Below the pieces are notes generated by a model. That model was not told the origin of the DNA and did no database searches. It saw only the letters and a program-made list of their open reading frames with translations. From the NCBI RefSeq assembly GCF_001457035.1, contig NZ_KQ758617.1:1612001-1676000 (forward strand): a stretch of DNA of 64,000 bases, written 5' to 3'. The position numbers and the translations under genes are program-made. Position 1 is the first letter of the stretch; each line of letters opens with the position of its first letter. This document shows, piece after piece, positions 32,049-40,720 of the stretch. The DNA comes from Fictibacillus enclensis (GTDB lineage: Bacteria; Bacillota; Bacilli; Bacillales; Fictibacillaceae).

Positions 32049-33080
32049 TCATGTAAAATATTCAATCTTTGCGTTGGGAAAATAGGTGTCAATATCGGAT
32101 TCCAGACTTTCACGCAATGCTTGCTCTTCCTCTTTGCTGTAAATGTATTTTCCGATTCCATACCTTCCCCATTTATACCGCCGCTCTTCCTCATTCATTT
32201 CAAGCTTTGTCTTCGGATAATTTTTTTCAATGACGCGTTTGGCGGGTTTCGTGAAACGGTGCTGAATCAATTCGAACGTGATGTCGTCTCTTGCGCTTTG
32301 TGGAAGGGCGGCATCGAGTTTTTCAAACAGCTCGCGATAGCCCTCCTGCCAGCCTTCATGGATATAGATGGGCGCAACAATAAAACCAAGCGGGTAGCCG
32401 GCCTCCGCCACTTTTCTTGCGGCATCAATCCGCAGATCAAGCGGTGAGGTTCCCGGTTCAAAATATTTAATCACATAATCGGCATTCACACTGAACCGAA
32501 ACCGTGTACGCCCGTTGTGTTTCGCGTCCAACAGATGATCGACATGATGAAACTTGGTGACAAAACGCAATCTGCCCAGCTCTGACTGGCCAAAATACTC
32601 AATCGCGTGCTTCAACGTATGGGTTAAATGGTCAATACCCACGATGTCCGAAGTACAAGAAGCTTCAAACCGGGTAATTTGCGGAGCCCGTTCTTCCATG
32701 TACTGCTGTGCCTGATCCAATATTTCCTCCACATTGACATATGTGCGGATATACGGCTTGCTTCCCATGGTCGTCTGCAAATAACAATAATGGCAATGGC
32801 CCATGCAGCCGGTTGCAAATGGGATGGCGTATTCGGCAGATGGCTTGGAGGAGTCAAATTTAAGCGTTTTTCTCACACCTATCACAAGCGTGGATTTTGC
32901 ATTCCGGTATTTCTGAAAATCGGTGTCACCCGGGATGTTTCGGACCTGGTTATGGGACGTTGTTTCCCGAATCTCAAGGCCCATATCTTTAAATTTCTTT
33001 TTAAGGGTTACACCGAGGGGGTACTCCAATGCTCTTGGTTCAATATATACAAGCTGAGGAACAAAAGGTTTATTCTTCAA
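32049..33080 (-). CDS. splB: Spore photoproduct lyase
   Basis: Radical SAM enzyme that reverses the thymine dimer spore photoproduct during germination. The cluster motif is CMGHCHYC, with cysteines at about 92, 96 and 99; the conserved fourth cysteine that donates hydrogen in the B. subtilis enzyme is in FEASCTSDIVG (about 142). Nearly full-length similarity to B. subtilis SplB, ending in IEYFT. TTG 33080 gives the expected N-terminus MKNKPFVPQ with AAAGGA upstream; GTG 33089 is the alternative start. Directly downstream of splA, forming the splAB operon, which is made in the forespore in B. subtilis. Confidence 0.96.
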   Translation of the reverse strand: MKNKPFVPQLVYIEPRALEYPLGVTLKKKFKDMGLEIRETTSHNQVRNIPGDTDFQKYRNAKSTLVIGVRKTLKFDSSKPSAEYAIPFATGCMGHCHYCYLQTTMGSKPYIRTYVNVEEILDQAQQYMEERAPQITRFEASCTSDIVGIDHLTHTLKHAIEYFGQSELGRLRFVTKFHHVDHLLDAKHNGRTRFRFSVNADYVIKYFEPGTSPLDLRIDAARKVAEAGYPLGFIVAPIYIHEGWQEGYRELFEKLDAALPQSARDDITFELIQHRFTKPAKRVIEKNYPKTKLEMNEEERRYKWGRYGIGKYIYSKEEEQALRESLESDIDTYFPNAKIEYFT

Positions 33081-33095
33081 TGAGGACACATCCTT

Positions 33096-33338
33096 TTACT
33101 GATACTGATCATAATCAAAGATTTCTTTATATTTCTCCTCGGCTTGCTCATATGTATCATAAACTGCGTCATCCTCTGCCAATAGATGATATGACTCATG
33201 CAGAAATAAAGCCAATTGCTGTTCGTTCTCGGGATGCCGGACTATTTCAGCCTCTGTGATATTCGCCACGTTTGGCGTGTGGGGATTGCGATATATCACA
33301 AATACCTGGTCTCCTGCTTTGTACTCTCTTTTTTCCAT
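33096..33338 (-). CDS. splA: SplA, TRAP-like regulator of the spl operon
   Basis: 80-aa protein, the same size as B. subtilis SplA, a TRAP-like negative regulator of splB expression. Sequence: MEKREYKAGDQVFVIYRN..., then a helical, acidic, tyrosine-rich C-terminus (AVYDTYEQAEEKYKEIFDYD). ATG 33338 has AAGGAGGAG upstream; an in-frame upstream extension is not supported by an RBS. Immediately precedes splB. Confidence 0.92.
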   Translation of the reverse strand: MEKREYKAGDQVFVIYRNPHTPNVANITEAEIVRHPENEQQLALFLHESYHLLAEDDAVYDTYEQAEEKYKEIFDYDQYQ

Positions 33339-33402
33339 AAGTACTCCTCCTTTCATGTTCGCTGTCCATTTTATCCTTGCCTTCACATCCATTTTTTATG
33401 TC

Positions 33403-33433
33403 AAAAAAGCCCTTCCGTAAAGGAAAGGCTTTT
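33403..33433 (-). terminator. Terminator of RimJ-like acetyltransferase gene
   Basis: AAAAGCCCTTCC / GGAAAGGCTTTT with one mismatch and a T-run on the minus strand; overlaps the stop codon. Confidence 0.85.
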
Positions 33434-33977
33434 ACTCGTCATTTGGATTAATAAGGGCCAGCACTTGGTGATCTTCCCATTTGCCGTTGATTTTTACATT
33501 TTTCACGGCCAATCCTTCTTTATGAAATCCAGCTTTCTCCAGCACACGAATCGATCCGATGTTATGGGGCATGACTCCCGCTTCAATTCTGTGCAGATTC
33601 ACTTTATTAAACGCGTAAGTCGAAATGAGCTTAACGGCTTCCGTTGTATATCCCTTGCCGTTTTGTTCCTTGTCGAGAAAATAGCCAATGAAAGCGCTCT
33701 GGAGTGAACCACGCATCACGTGAAATAAACTTATCGTACCGATCAGTTTTCCATCTTGTAAAAAGATTCCAAAGTCATATCCCGCATCATTCTTCTGGCA
33801 CTGCTCAAATTCGTTGATTCGGTATTGCTGGTAATCGAGTGTATAAAATTCATCCGAACGTGCCATTGAAAACTTTTCAAAAAAGTGTCTGTTCCTTTGT
33901 TCCAAGTCAAGCAGTGCTTCCGAATCATCCCCTGTAAAAGGGCGTATGTAGATGTTGGTCCCTGTTTGTTTTCCCAT
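33432..33977 (-). CDS. RimJ/RimL-type GNAT N-acetyltransferase
   Basis: 181-aa acetyltransferase of the RimJ/YdaF/YjcK group. Begins with TNIYIRPFTGDDSEALL; acetyl-CoA loop at EQNGKGYTTEAVKL (about residues 105-120) and the C-terminal HRIEAGVMPHNIGSIRVLEKAGFHKEG motif shared by ribosomal-protein and antibiotic acetyltransferases. Monocistronic with its own terminator. Substrate unknown. Confidence 0.88.
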   Translation of the reverse strand: MGKQTGTNIYIRPFTGDDSEALLDLEQRNRHFFEKFSMARSDEFYTLDYQQYRINEFEQCQKNDAGYDFGIFLQDGKLIGTISLFHVMRGSLQSAFIGYFLDKEQNGKGYTTEAVKLISTYAFNKVNLHRIEAGVMPHNIGSIRVLEKAGFHKEGLAVKNVKINGKWEDHQVLALINPNDE

Positions 33978-34056
33978 TATTTCGCTCCTTATTCTATATA
34001 AGTCTATCTATAGAATAGGGAGTTATAAATTTTGTGTCCAGTGCAGCTTGTACCTT

Positions 34057-34338
34057 TCAGACGTGTGAAACCTTTGATAATCGTTTCACGGCTGCCGTCC
34101 CAATAATTGGAAAACAGCACATAGACATGGCTGAAACCAGTATTCCTGCCCAAATGCCAAAAGGCGGGGCTATATGAAAGGTTTTATATAACAGAAGCAC
34201 GCCGAGTGATAAGATAAACAGCGTTATGGAAAATAAAAATAAAAGAACATAATGAACTACATAAAACATCATAAAACGGTTACAATTCATATGCTGTAAT
34301 GTGAGTCCATCCCATATAAAATCTACGAATCTTTTCAT
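34057..34338 (-). CDS. Small two-helix membrane protein
   Basis: 93-aa protein with two strong hydrophobic segments, about 30-52 (LLFLFSITLFILSLGVLLLY) and 60-82, and a basic C-terminus. ATG 34338 has AAGGAGGCG upstream. Not recognised as a named family. It is divergent from the DUF4395 gene. Confidence 0.7.
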   Translation of the reverse strand: MKRFVDFIWDGLTLQHMNCNRFMMFYVVHYVLLFLFSITLFILSLGVLLLYKTFHIAPPFGIWAGILVSAMSMCCFPIIGTAAVKRLSKVSHV

Positions 34339-34485
34339 TATGCGCCTCCTTATATACATAATAGACGTTCTTCGGTTTAATTATTCATATATTTCGAAAA
34401 ATTTTCAGATTATCTGCTTTACTTCACACTTTCTCCTTGTTACTATATACTAATTATATTCCTATGCGAAAGGTCGGATTTATAT

Positions 34486-34917
34486 ATGCGAGAACACCCT
34501 ATTTCCATTCCCAGACCCTTAGTAAAGCTCAATCAATGGTTTATCGTTTTGTCGGTGGCATCTGTCTGGATCACCGGAGCCTATTGGTTGCTGCTCCTTC
34601 CACTTGCTGCAGGATTGTCCGGACTTTTATTTCGTTATAACCCGATCATGCAGTTAGGTAAACGTTTCTTAACCAAACCGCTTTCTTCTTATATTCCAGA
34701 AGACTGGGACCAACAACAGTTTAATCAAAAAATTGCCGTTCTTTGTCTCTTCCTTTCCTATCTATCTTACCTGCTGAAATGGCAGACAGCCGCCTATGTA
34801 TTCACCGGCATGGTATTTGCCGCCGCATTTATTGCAATTCTTGGGTTTTGCATCGGCTGCTTTATCCGTTTTCAATGTCTGCAATTCAAGTACAGAAGAC
34901 AACGAGCTAAAAGTTAA
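34486..34917 (+). CDS. DUF4395 membrane protein
   Basis: 143-aa membrane protein of the DUF4395 family: starts with ISIPRPLVKLNQWFIV, then hydrophobic segments about 18-45, 85-100 and 105-130. The C-terminus carries GFCIGCFI, the paired cysteines common in this family. A redox-linked role has been suggested for related proteins next to thioredoxin-like genes, but no such gene is beside it here. AAAGGTCGG lies 9 nt before the ATG. Confidence 0.8.
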   Translation: MREHPISIPRPLVKLNQWFIVLSVASVWITGAYWLLLLPLAAGLSGLLFRYNPIMQLGKRFLTKPLSSYIPEDWDQQQFNQKIAVLCLFLSYLSYLLKWQTAAYVFTGMVFAAAFIAILGFCIGCFIRFQCLQFKYRRQRAKS

Positions 34918-34930
34918 AATAAAACAACAA

Positions 34931-34957
34931 AAAAAACAGCCATTGGCTGTTTTTTTT
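34931..34957. terminator. Bidirectional terminator
   Basis: AAAAAACAGCC-ATT-GGCTGTTTTTT between convergent DUF4395 and YdjM-like genes. Confidence 0.9.
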
Positions 34958-35456
34958 AAATATGAAAAATATGCTCTTTCGCCAGCAATGCACAAGCTGC
35001 GATCATCAAGATTCCTGAGATCGCCGTCTCTGCAGGGGACCCTGTTTTCGTGTAGATGGGTGAACGAAATCGAATATGTATCGGATATAAAAACTGAATT
35101 CCCCTGGTCGTGCAGGCATCCAATATGAGATGGCTGATTACACCTGCCAATAATCCATATTTTATATCCGTGCTGTAACTTTTATCAAGCAGATTAGACA
35201 CCCAGATGACAGCCATAATAAAAATCCAGCTGTGCGTTATGGTCCGGTGTCCAAAGGTCTTGCTCACTAGTTTTGAAACTAGTTTTGTTTTCCGTCCTGC
35301 CCATGAATTGGGATGGCAGAGGTCAGGAAGTAGGCTCCCCAAAATTCCTGCCCCATAGTAAATCAGCTGATGATCCAATAAAGTTGGTCCTGCTATCCAT
35401 TGATTGGCCAATGCTGCCGCGGCCAATCCTCCCATTAAATGTGTATTGCCTTTCAT
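34956..35456 (-). CDS. YdjM-type membrane-bound metal-dependent hydrolase
   Basis: 166-aa protein of the YdjM/DUF457 family. Metal-binding candidates: N-terminal THLMGGL, LPDLCHP, GHRTITHSWIF (about residues 67-78) and the HLILDACTTRG motif, with several hydrophobic segments in between. Known members include LexA-controlled B. subtilis YdjM-like proteins, but no LexA box is seen here. A 16-bp perfect palindrome sits 26 bp upstream of the start. Confidence 0.82.
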   Translation of the reverse strand: MKGNTHLMGGLAAAALANQWIAGPTLLDHQLIYYGAGILGSLLPDLCHPNSWAGRKTKLVSKLVSKTFGHRTITHSWIFIMAVIWVSNLLDKSYSTDIKYGLLAGVISHLILDACTTRGIQFLYPIHIRFRSPIYTKTGSPAETAISGILMIAACALLAKEHIFHI

Positions 35457-35481
35457 TATTCACCTTTTCTAGTTGTTAGTT

Positions 35482-35497
35482 AACATAATATTATGTT
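35482..35497. promoter_or_regulatory. 16-bp perfect palindrome upstream of ydjM-like gene
   Basis: AACATAATATTATGTT, uninterrupted and symmetric, 26 bp upstream of the YdjM-like start and between it and parC's 3' end. Position suits an operator; the binder is unknown. Confidence 0.45.
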
Positions 35498-35523
35498 GGT
35501 AAACTTAATTATGTAAAAGAAAT

Positions 35524-35548
35524 AAAGAGCAGCAAAGCGCTACTCTTT
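35524..35548 (-). terminator. parC terminator
   Basis: AAAGAGTAGC / GCTGCTCTTT (minus strand) overlapping the TAG stop, followed by TTTATTTC. Confidence 0.8.
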
Positions 35549-37978
35549 GTTTTCTTCAGTCACAATCTTCCTCCAGACTTCAACCACTTCTCCAGAGTCG
35601 CTGATGTCCACAAGATAGGATCCGTTATTATACCGGTCTGCGTTCTTTAACTTTCCGGTCTCCACTGTTACCATACTTCCATTCTTCGTTTTTACGTCCA
35701 ATACGGCATCTTTTTCTGAAAGTTCCACATCAACCACGCGGTGCGGATTGCTCTTAAGCTCCCTCAGCATAACGAGGCCTCTTTTCGCCCTCGTTGTTCT
35801 ATCAAATTCCGTAATCTTCATTTTCTTGATTGCCCCGCGGTGTGTAATCAATACGAGTGATGCCTTTTCTTTATCCTGCAACGATTTGCCGCTGACAACG
35901 AAATCTCCATCTTTCAGATTAATGCCTTTCACACCTGCTGCACGCTGTCCCACTACATTAATTTCGTTCTCACCGAACCATAGCCCATATCCATAGTGAG
36001 TAGCGATAAAAATATCATCATTTCCACTCGTCAGCTGCACATCGACCACTTCATCCTCTCCCTTCACCTTCATGGCCATCAGCATTTTGTTATAGCGTTG
36101 TGCTTTGTAGGAAGAGAGTTCAGTCTTTTTGGCCATTCCTTGTTTTGTGAAAAAGATGAGGTACTGATTATCTGTAAATTCTTTAATCGGCATAATCTTG
36201 ATCAATTGTTCATCCCGGTCAAATCCGACCATGTTCGCCAAATGCTGGCCCATGTCTTTCCATCGGGCTTCATGAAGTTCATAAACCGGCATATAAATGT
36301 AATTTCCTTTGTTGGTGAACATCAGCAACGTATCCGTTGTATTTAATTGTTCGGCCAAAAGCAGACGGTCTGTATCTTTCATGCCAGGCGCCTCACCGTT
36401 GGAAGCGGAATAAGAACGAAGAGAAGAACGCTTGGAATAGCCGTCTTTTGTTACAGTAACCATCACATCTTCAGATGGAATCATCACTTCCATATTAATT
36501 TTAATCTCTTCGATTTCATCTTCAATGACTGTCCGGCGTTCATCAGCGTACTTCTTTTTAATTTCTTCCATCTCTTTTTTTATAACGTTGAACAGTTTCT
36601 TCTCACTTTTCAAAATACCCGTCAAATGAGCGATTTTCTTTTCAAGCTCTTTTGCTTCTTTTTCAAGGGTCGTCACATCGGTATTGGTCAATCTGTACAA
36701 TTGCAAGGTCACGATGGCTTCTGATTGTGCCTCCGTGAAGTCATACTGCTGAATCAAATTGTTTTTTGCATCTCTTTTATCTTTGGAACCGCGGATAATC
36801 CGGATCACTTCGTCCAGAATGGAAATAGCTTTAATCAGCCCTTCCACCACATGCTGCCGCTCATTGGCTTTGTTGAGATCATACTGTGAGCGTTTCGTCA
36901 CAACTTCCTTTTGATGGTCGACATAAGCTGAAATGATGTGCTTGAGGCCCATCAGCTTCGGCGTCTTATTATGAATCGCCACCATGTTGTAGTTATAGGA
37001 AACCTGAAGATCTGTATTTTTGAAAAGATACGCCAGCACACCCTCAGCATGCGCTTCTTTCTTCAGTTCGATAACGATCCTCATTCCGGTTCGGTCGGTT
37101 TCGTCCCTCACTTCAGCAATGCCTTCCACCTTCTTGTCGAGGCGAAGTTCATCAATCCGTTTGACGAGATTCGCTTTATTGATCTCATATGGAATTTCCG
37201 TAATCCTGATCTGTTGCCGTCCGCCTTTAATTTCCTCGATCTCTGTTTTCGCGCGCACGATGACACGGCCTTTTCCTGTTTCAAAGGCTTTGCGAATTCC
37301 TTCCTTGCCCTGGACAATTCCGCCAGTTGGAAAATCAGGCCCTTTTATGACGGTCATCAATTCATCAAGCGTAACATCCGGGTTTTCAATCTGCATCGTA
37401 ACAGCATCGATTACCTCTCCCAGGTGATGGGGAGGAATATCGGTCGCATAACCTGCTGAGATTCCTGTAGAACCATTGACCAAAAGGTTCGGATATCTAG
37501 CTGGCAAAACGACCGGCTCTTCAATCGTATCATCAAAGTTCGGAGCAAATTCCACCGTGTTCTTTTCAATATCACGAAGCAGTTCTGAAGCAATGGAGGA
37601 CAAGCGCGCCTCGGTATACCGCATGGCTGCTGCAGGGTCTCCGTCAACACTTCCGTTGTTTCCGTGCATTTGAATCAGCACATTCCTTACTTTCCAGTCC
37701 TGGCTCATCCGTACCATCGCTTCATATACAGACGAATCCCCGTGCGGATGGTAGTTGCCGATGACGTTTCCGACGGTTTTTGCTGATTTGCGGTACGGCT
37801 TTTCAGCTGTATTTCCTTCTTGGAACATCGCGTATAAAATACGTCGCTGTACCGGCTTCAATCCATCCCTTGCATCAGGAAGGGCTCGGTCCTGAATGAT
37901 ATATTTACTGTAACGCCCAAAGCGGTCACCGATCACCTCTTCGAGCGGAAGATCCATAAAACGTTCTAATACTGACAA
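35540..37978 (-). CDS. parC: DNA topoisomerase IV subunit A
   Basis: 812-aa type IIA topoisomerase subunit that cleaves and rejoins DNA for chromosome decatenation. Catalytic Tyr is in [12 protein letters not shown] (about residue 120). The quinolone-resistance region [16 protein letters not shown] keeps the Ser and Glu of sensitive enzymes. The C-terminal beta-pinwheel repeats (about 500-800) resemble ParC rather than GyrA. Starts at TTG behind GAGGAGG, 3 nt after the parE stop. No resistance change is visible. Confidence 0.97.
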   Translation of the reverse strand: MSVLERFMDLPLEEVIGDRFGRYSKYIIQDRALPDARDGLKPVQRRILYAMFQEGNTAEKPYRKSAKTVGNVIGNYHPHGDSSVYEAMVRMSQDWKVRNVLIQMHGNNGSVDGDPAAAMRYTEARLSSIASELLRDIEKNTVEFAPNFDDTIEEPVVLPARYPNLLVNGSTGISAGYATDIPPHHLGEVIDAVTMQIENPDVTLDELMTVIKGPDFPTGGIVQGKEGIRKAFETGKGRVIVRAKTEIEEIKGGRQQIRITEIPYEINKANLVKRIDELRLDKKVEGIAEVRDETDRTGMRIVIELKKEAHAEGVLAYLFKNTDLQVSYNYNMVAIHNKTPKLMGLKHIISAYVDHQKEVVTKRSQYDLNKANERQHVVEGLIKAISILDEVIRIIRGSKDKRDAKNNLIQQYDFTEAQSEAIVTLQLYRLTNTDVTTLEKEAKELEKKIAHLTGILKSEKKLFNVIKKEMEEIKKKYADERRTVIEDEIEEIKINMEVMIPSEDVMVTVTKDGYSKRSSLRSYSASNGEAPGMKDTDRLLLAEQLNTTDTLLMFTNKGNYIYMPVYELHEARWKDMGQHLANMVGFDRDEQLIKIMPIKEFTDNQYLIFFTKQGMAKKTELSSYKAQRYNKMLMAMKVKGEDEVVDVQLTSGNDDIFIATHYGYGLWFGENEINVVGQRAAGVKGINLKDGDFVVSGKSLQDKEKASLVLITHRGAIKKMKITEFDRTTRAKRGLVMLRELKSNPHRVVDVELSEKDAVLDVKTKNGSMVTVETGKLKNADRYNNGSYLVDISDSGEVVEVWRKIVTEENKE

Positions 37979-37981
37979 AAT

Positions 37982-39955
37982 CTAAACCTCCTCAGGATAC
38001 TGATCTGATAAGTTTTCGTTATCAAGAATGTTGGTATCCTCATTTAAACCAAATTCGACATGCTCTTCGATCCATTTTCTGCGGGGCTCTACTTTATCTC
38101 CCATCAGAACCGACACCCGCTTTTCTGCACGGGCCGCATCATCGATTTTCACCCTGATCAATGTTCTGGTTTCCGGATCCATCGTAGTTTCCCACAGCTG
38201 ATCGGCGTTCATCTCGCCAAGACCCTTATACCGCTGGATGATATAGCCTTTACCCACCTTCTTTTGGGCTTCTTTGAGCTCATCATCATCCCATGCATAT
38301 TCGATGATCTCTTTCTTTCCGCTTCCCTTGCTGACTTTGTACAGGGGCGGAAGAGCGATATACACACGCCCGTTCTCAATGAGCGGCTTCATGTAGCGGT
38401 AGAAGAACGTCAGAAGCAGCACCTGAATATGGGCTCCGTCCGTATCCGCATCCGTCATGATGATGACCTTTTCGTAATTCAAGTCTTTTTCGGTAAAATC
38501 AGACCCTACACCAGCACCTAAAGCATGGATAATTGTATTGATTTCTTCATTTTTGAAAATGTCGGCTAGCTTTGCTTTCTCCGTGTTGATGACTTTACCA
38601 CGAAGCGGTAGAATCGCCTGAAACCGGCGGTCCCGTCCTTGCTTGGCCGATCCTCCGGCAGAGTCACCCTCTACGAGATAGAGCTCATTTTTAGCCGGAT
38701 TTCTGGAGGTAGCCGGAGTAAGCTTTCCGCTAAGCATCGTTTCCTTCCGCTTATTTTTTTTGCCGTTACGCGCATCTTCTCTTGCCTTACGGGCCGCTTC
38801 GCGGGCCTGAGCAGCTTTTACAGCCTTTCGGATGAGCATATCAGCCGTTTGCGGATTTTCCTCGAGAAAATAGGAAAGATGGCCTGAAACCACACTGTCT
38901 ACACTCGAGCGTGCATCACTGCTTCCAAGCTTGCTTTTCGTCTGTCCTTCAAACTGTAGTTTCTCCTCCGGGATCCGTACAGAAACAATGGCGGTTAATC
39001 CTTCACGAATGTCTGAACCGTCCAGGTTTTTATCTCGTTCCTTTAAAAGAGAAACTTTCCTGGCGTAATCGTTCATGATCCGGGTGATGGCCGTCTTTGC
39101 TCCGGATTCATGTGTTCCGCCATCCTTTGTCCGGACGTTATTTACAAAAGAGAGGACATTTTCTGCATATCCGTCGTTAAATTGAAACGCAAAGTCGACC
39201 TCGATATCATTTTGGTCACCTTCAAAACTGACCACCGGATGAAGAACATCTTTATCTTCGTTCAAGTAGCCAACAAAAGCTTCCAATCCTGTATCATACT
39301 GAAAGCTTTCACTCTCGCCGCTTCGTTTGTCACTGAGCTCAATTTTTACCCCTTTTAAAAGGAAAGCTGCTTCTCTCAGGCGCTCACTTAACGTTTCATA
39401 ATTGTAGTTGGTCGTACTGAAAATGGCCGGATCCGGCTTAAAGTGGATGATGGTACCCGTTTTCCTGGTAGTACCTATTTCTTCAAGTGTAGTTACCGGC
39501 TTTCCGCCAAACTCAAAGCGTTGTTGATAAATGGTTCCGTTTCTGTGAATCGTCACCTCAAGCCATTCAGACAGCGCATTAACGACAGATGCTCCAACAC
39601 CATGCAGTCCACCGGATGTTTTATAGCCTCCCTGACCAAATTTCCCTCCCGCATGAAGCACAGTCAGGATGACTTCCGGCGTTGGTTTTCCCATCTTATG
39701 CATCCCCGTTGGCATGCCACGTCCTTCGTCCCGAACACTTATACTGTTATCTTTATGTATCGTGACGTATATATTTTTGCCGTGCCCAGCAAGTGCTTCA
39801 TCGACGGCATTATCTACGATTTCATAAACGAGATGATGCAGCCCGCGGCTGTCTGTGCTCCCGATATACATCCCGGGTCGCTTCCGGACCGCTTCCAGGC
39901 CTTCTAATACCTGAATGGCGTCATCGTTGTAATCTAAATGTGGTTTACTAGCCAA
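37982..39955 (-). CDS. parE: DNA topoisomerase IV subunit B
   Basis: About 657-aa ATPase subunit of topoisomerase IV. GHKL ATPase motifs EIVDNAVDEALAGHG, DEGRGMPTG and GGLHGVGASVVNALS; TOPRIM motifs EGDSAGGSAKQGRDRRFQAI and DADTDGAHI. TTG 39955 is preferred as start (AAGGGAGA 8 nt upstream) and gives MASKPHLDYNDDAIQVLEGL, matching other ParE N-termini; an ATG eight codons earlier lacks an RBS. Same operon as parC, downstream of the yneT-like gene as in B. subtilis. Confidence 0.97.
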   Translation of the reverse strand: MASKPHLDYNDDAIQVLEGLEAVRKRPGMYIGSTDSRGLHHLVYEIVDNAVDEALAGHGKNIYVTIHKDNSISVRDEGRGMPTGMHKMGKPTPEVILTVLHAGGKFGQGGYKTSGGLHGVGASVVNALSEWLEVTIHRNGTIYQQRFEFGGKPVTTLEEIGTTRKTGTIIHFKPDPAIFSTTNYNYETLSERLREAAFLLKGVKIELSDKRSGESESFQYDTGLEAFVGYLNEDKDVLHPVVSFEGDQNDIEVDFAFQFNDGYAENVLSFVNNVRTKDGGTHESGAKTAITRIMNDYARKVSLLKERDKNLDGSDIREGLTAIVSVRIPEEKLQFEGQTKSKLGSSDARSSVDSVVSGHLSYFLEENPQTADMLIRKAVKAAQAREAARKAREDARNGKKNKRKETMLSGKLTPATSRNPAKNELYLVEGDSAGGSAKQGRDRRFQAILPLRGKVINTEKAKLADIFKNEEINTIIHALGAGVGSDFTEKDLNYEKVIIMTDADTDGAHIQVLLLTFFYRYMKPLIENGRVYIALPPLYKVSKGSGKKEIIEYAWDDDELKEAQKKVGKGYIIQRYKGLGEMNADQLWETTMDPETRTLIRVKIDDAARAEKRVSVLMGDKVEPRRKWIEEHVEFGLNEDTNILDNENLSDQYPEEV

Positions 39956-40093
39956 AACACTTTCTCCCTTCACAAACATACAATAAACTAATCATACCAG
40001 AACATTTGTTTCTATTCCAGAAATCAAAAATTACGTACACCGCTTTCTATTTTATCTTTTCTGCTTCAATCGTGCAAAAACCTTTTGAACTTA

Positions 40094-40125
40094 TATAAAA
40101 AACCACCCCTTCATAACGGGTGGTT
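40094..40125 (-). terminator. Terminator after the yneT-like gene
   Basis: AACCACCC / GGGTGGTT stem with TTTTTTATA following on the minus strand. Confidence 0.88.
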
Positions 40126-40130
40126 AAGAC

Positions 40131-40547
40131 CTATCTGGCTAGCCTGGCGTACTCTACTTTGATGCATTTATCCATGATGGAAATCACATTGTGTTCTTTC
40201 AGATAATCATATGCTTCGTCATTGGCAAGACCGAGCTGTGCCCAAAAAACATCCGCTCCAATCGCTACGGTATCCTTTGCCACTTGGGGTAAATACTCAC
40301 TTCGGCGAAATACGTTTACAACATCCACATGGCCTTCAATGTCCTGCAAGGTTTTCACAGCCTTAATCCCGAACACTTCATCCACGGCCGGATTGACAGG
40401 GATGATTTCATAACCGGCATCCCTCATAACGGAGCTGACCATATAGGAGGTTTTCATGGGATTGTCAGACAGTCCCACGACAGCGATCCTTTTTTTGTTT
40501 TTTAAGATATTCCTGATTTCTTCATCGGTTGGATTTTCAAAACGCAT
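40131..40547 (-). CDS. yneT: CoA-binding domain protein YneT
   Basis: 138-aa CoA-binding (succinyl-CoA synthetase-like Rossmann) protein. RIAVVGLSDNPMKTSYMVSSVM is the nucleotide-binding loop; VIPVNP-like IIPVNPAVDEVFG and a conserved Cys in IMDKCIKVEY follow. ATG 40547 has AAGGGGGAG upstream. The order yneT-parE-parC is conserved in B. subtilis. Biochemical role unknown. Confidence 0.88.
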   Translation of the reverse strand: MRFENPTDEEIRNILKNKKRIAVVGLSDNPMKTSYMVSSVMRDAGYEIIPVNPAVDEVFGIKAVKTLQDIEGHVDVVNVFRRSEYLPQVAKDTVAIGADVFWAQLGLANDEAYDYLKEHNVISIMDKCIKVEYARLAR

Positions 40548-40623
40548 TCTCTTCTCCCCCTTAAATATAAAAAATTTCATTTTATACCTTATATATCGAC
40601 TGAAATTCGACTTTTCAAACACA

Positions 40624-40655
40624 TAAAAAAAGCCGTCCCATGACGGGTTGGGCCT
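40624..40655 (-). terminator. Terminator of the M32 carboxypeptidase gene
   Basis: Imperfect hairpin with GCC..CCC / GGG..GGC arms followed on the minus strand by seven T. Confidence 0.75.
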
Positions 40656-40720
40656 TTTCGGTAGAGAAAATCAACCGAAAGCTTCCAAGTTCCGTCGGGA
40701 TTCCGGCTTTCTGGGAACGA

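Noticed and set aside
33339-33420. Forespore (sigma G) promoter for splAB
   Set aside because: Expected by analogy with B. subtilis, but no convincing TGAATA/CATACTA pair could be placed; not annotated.
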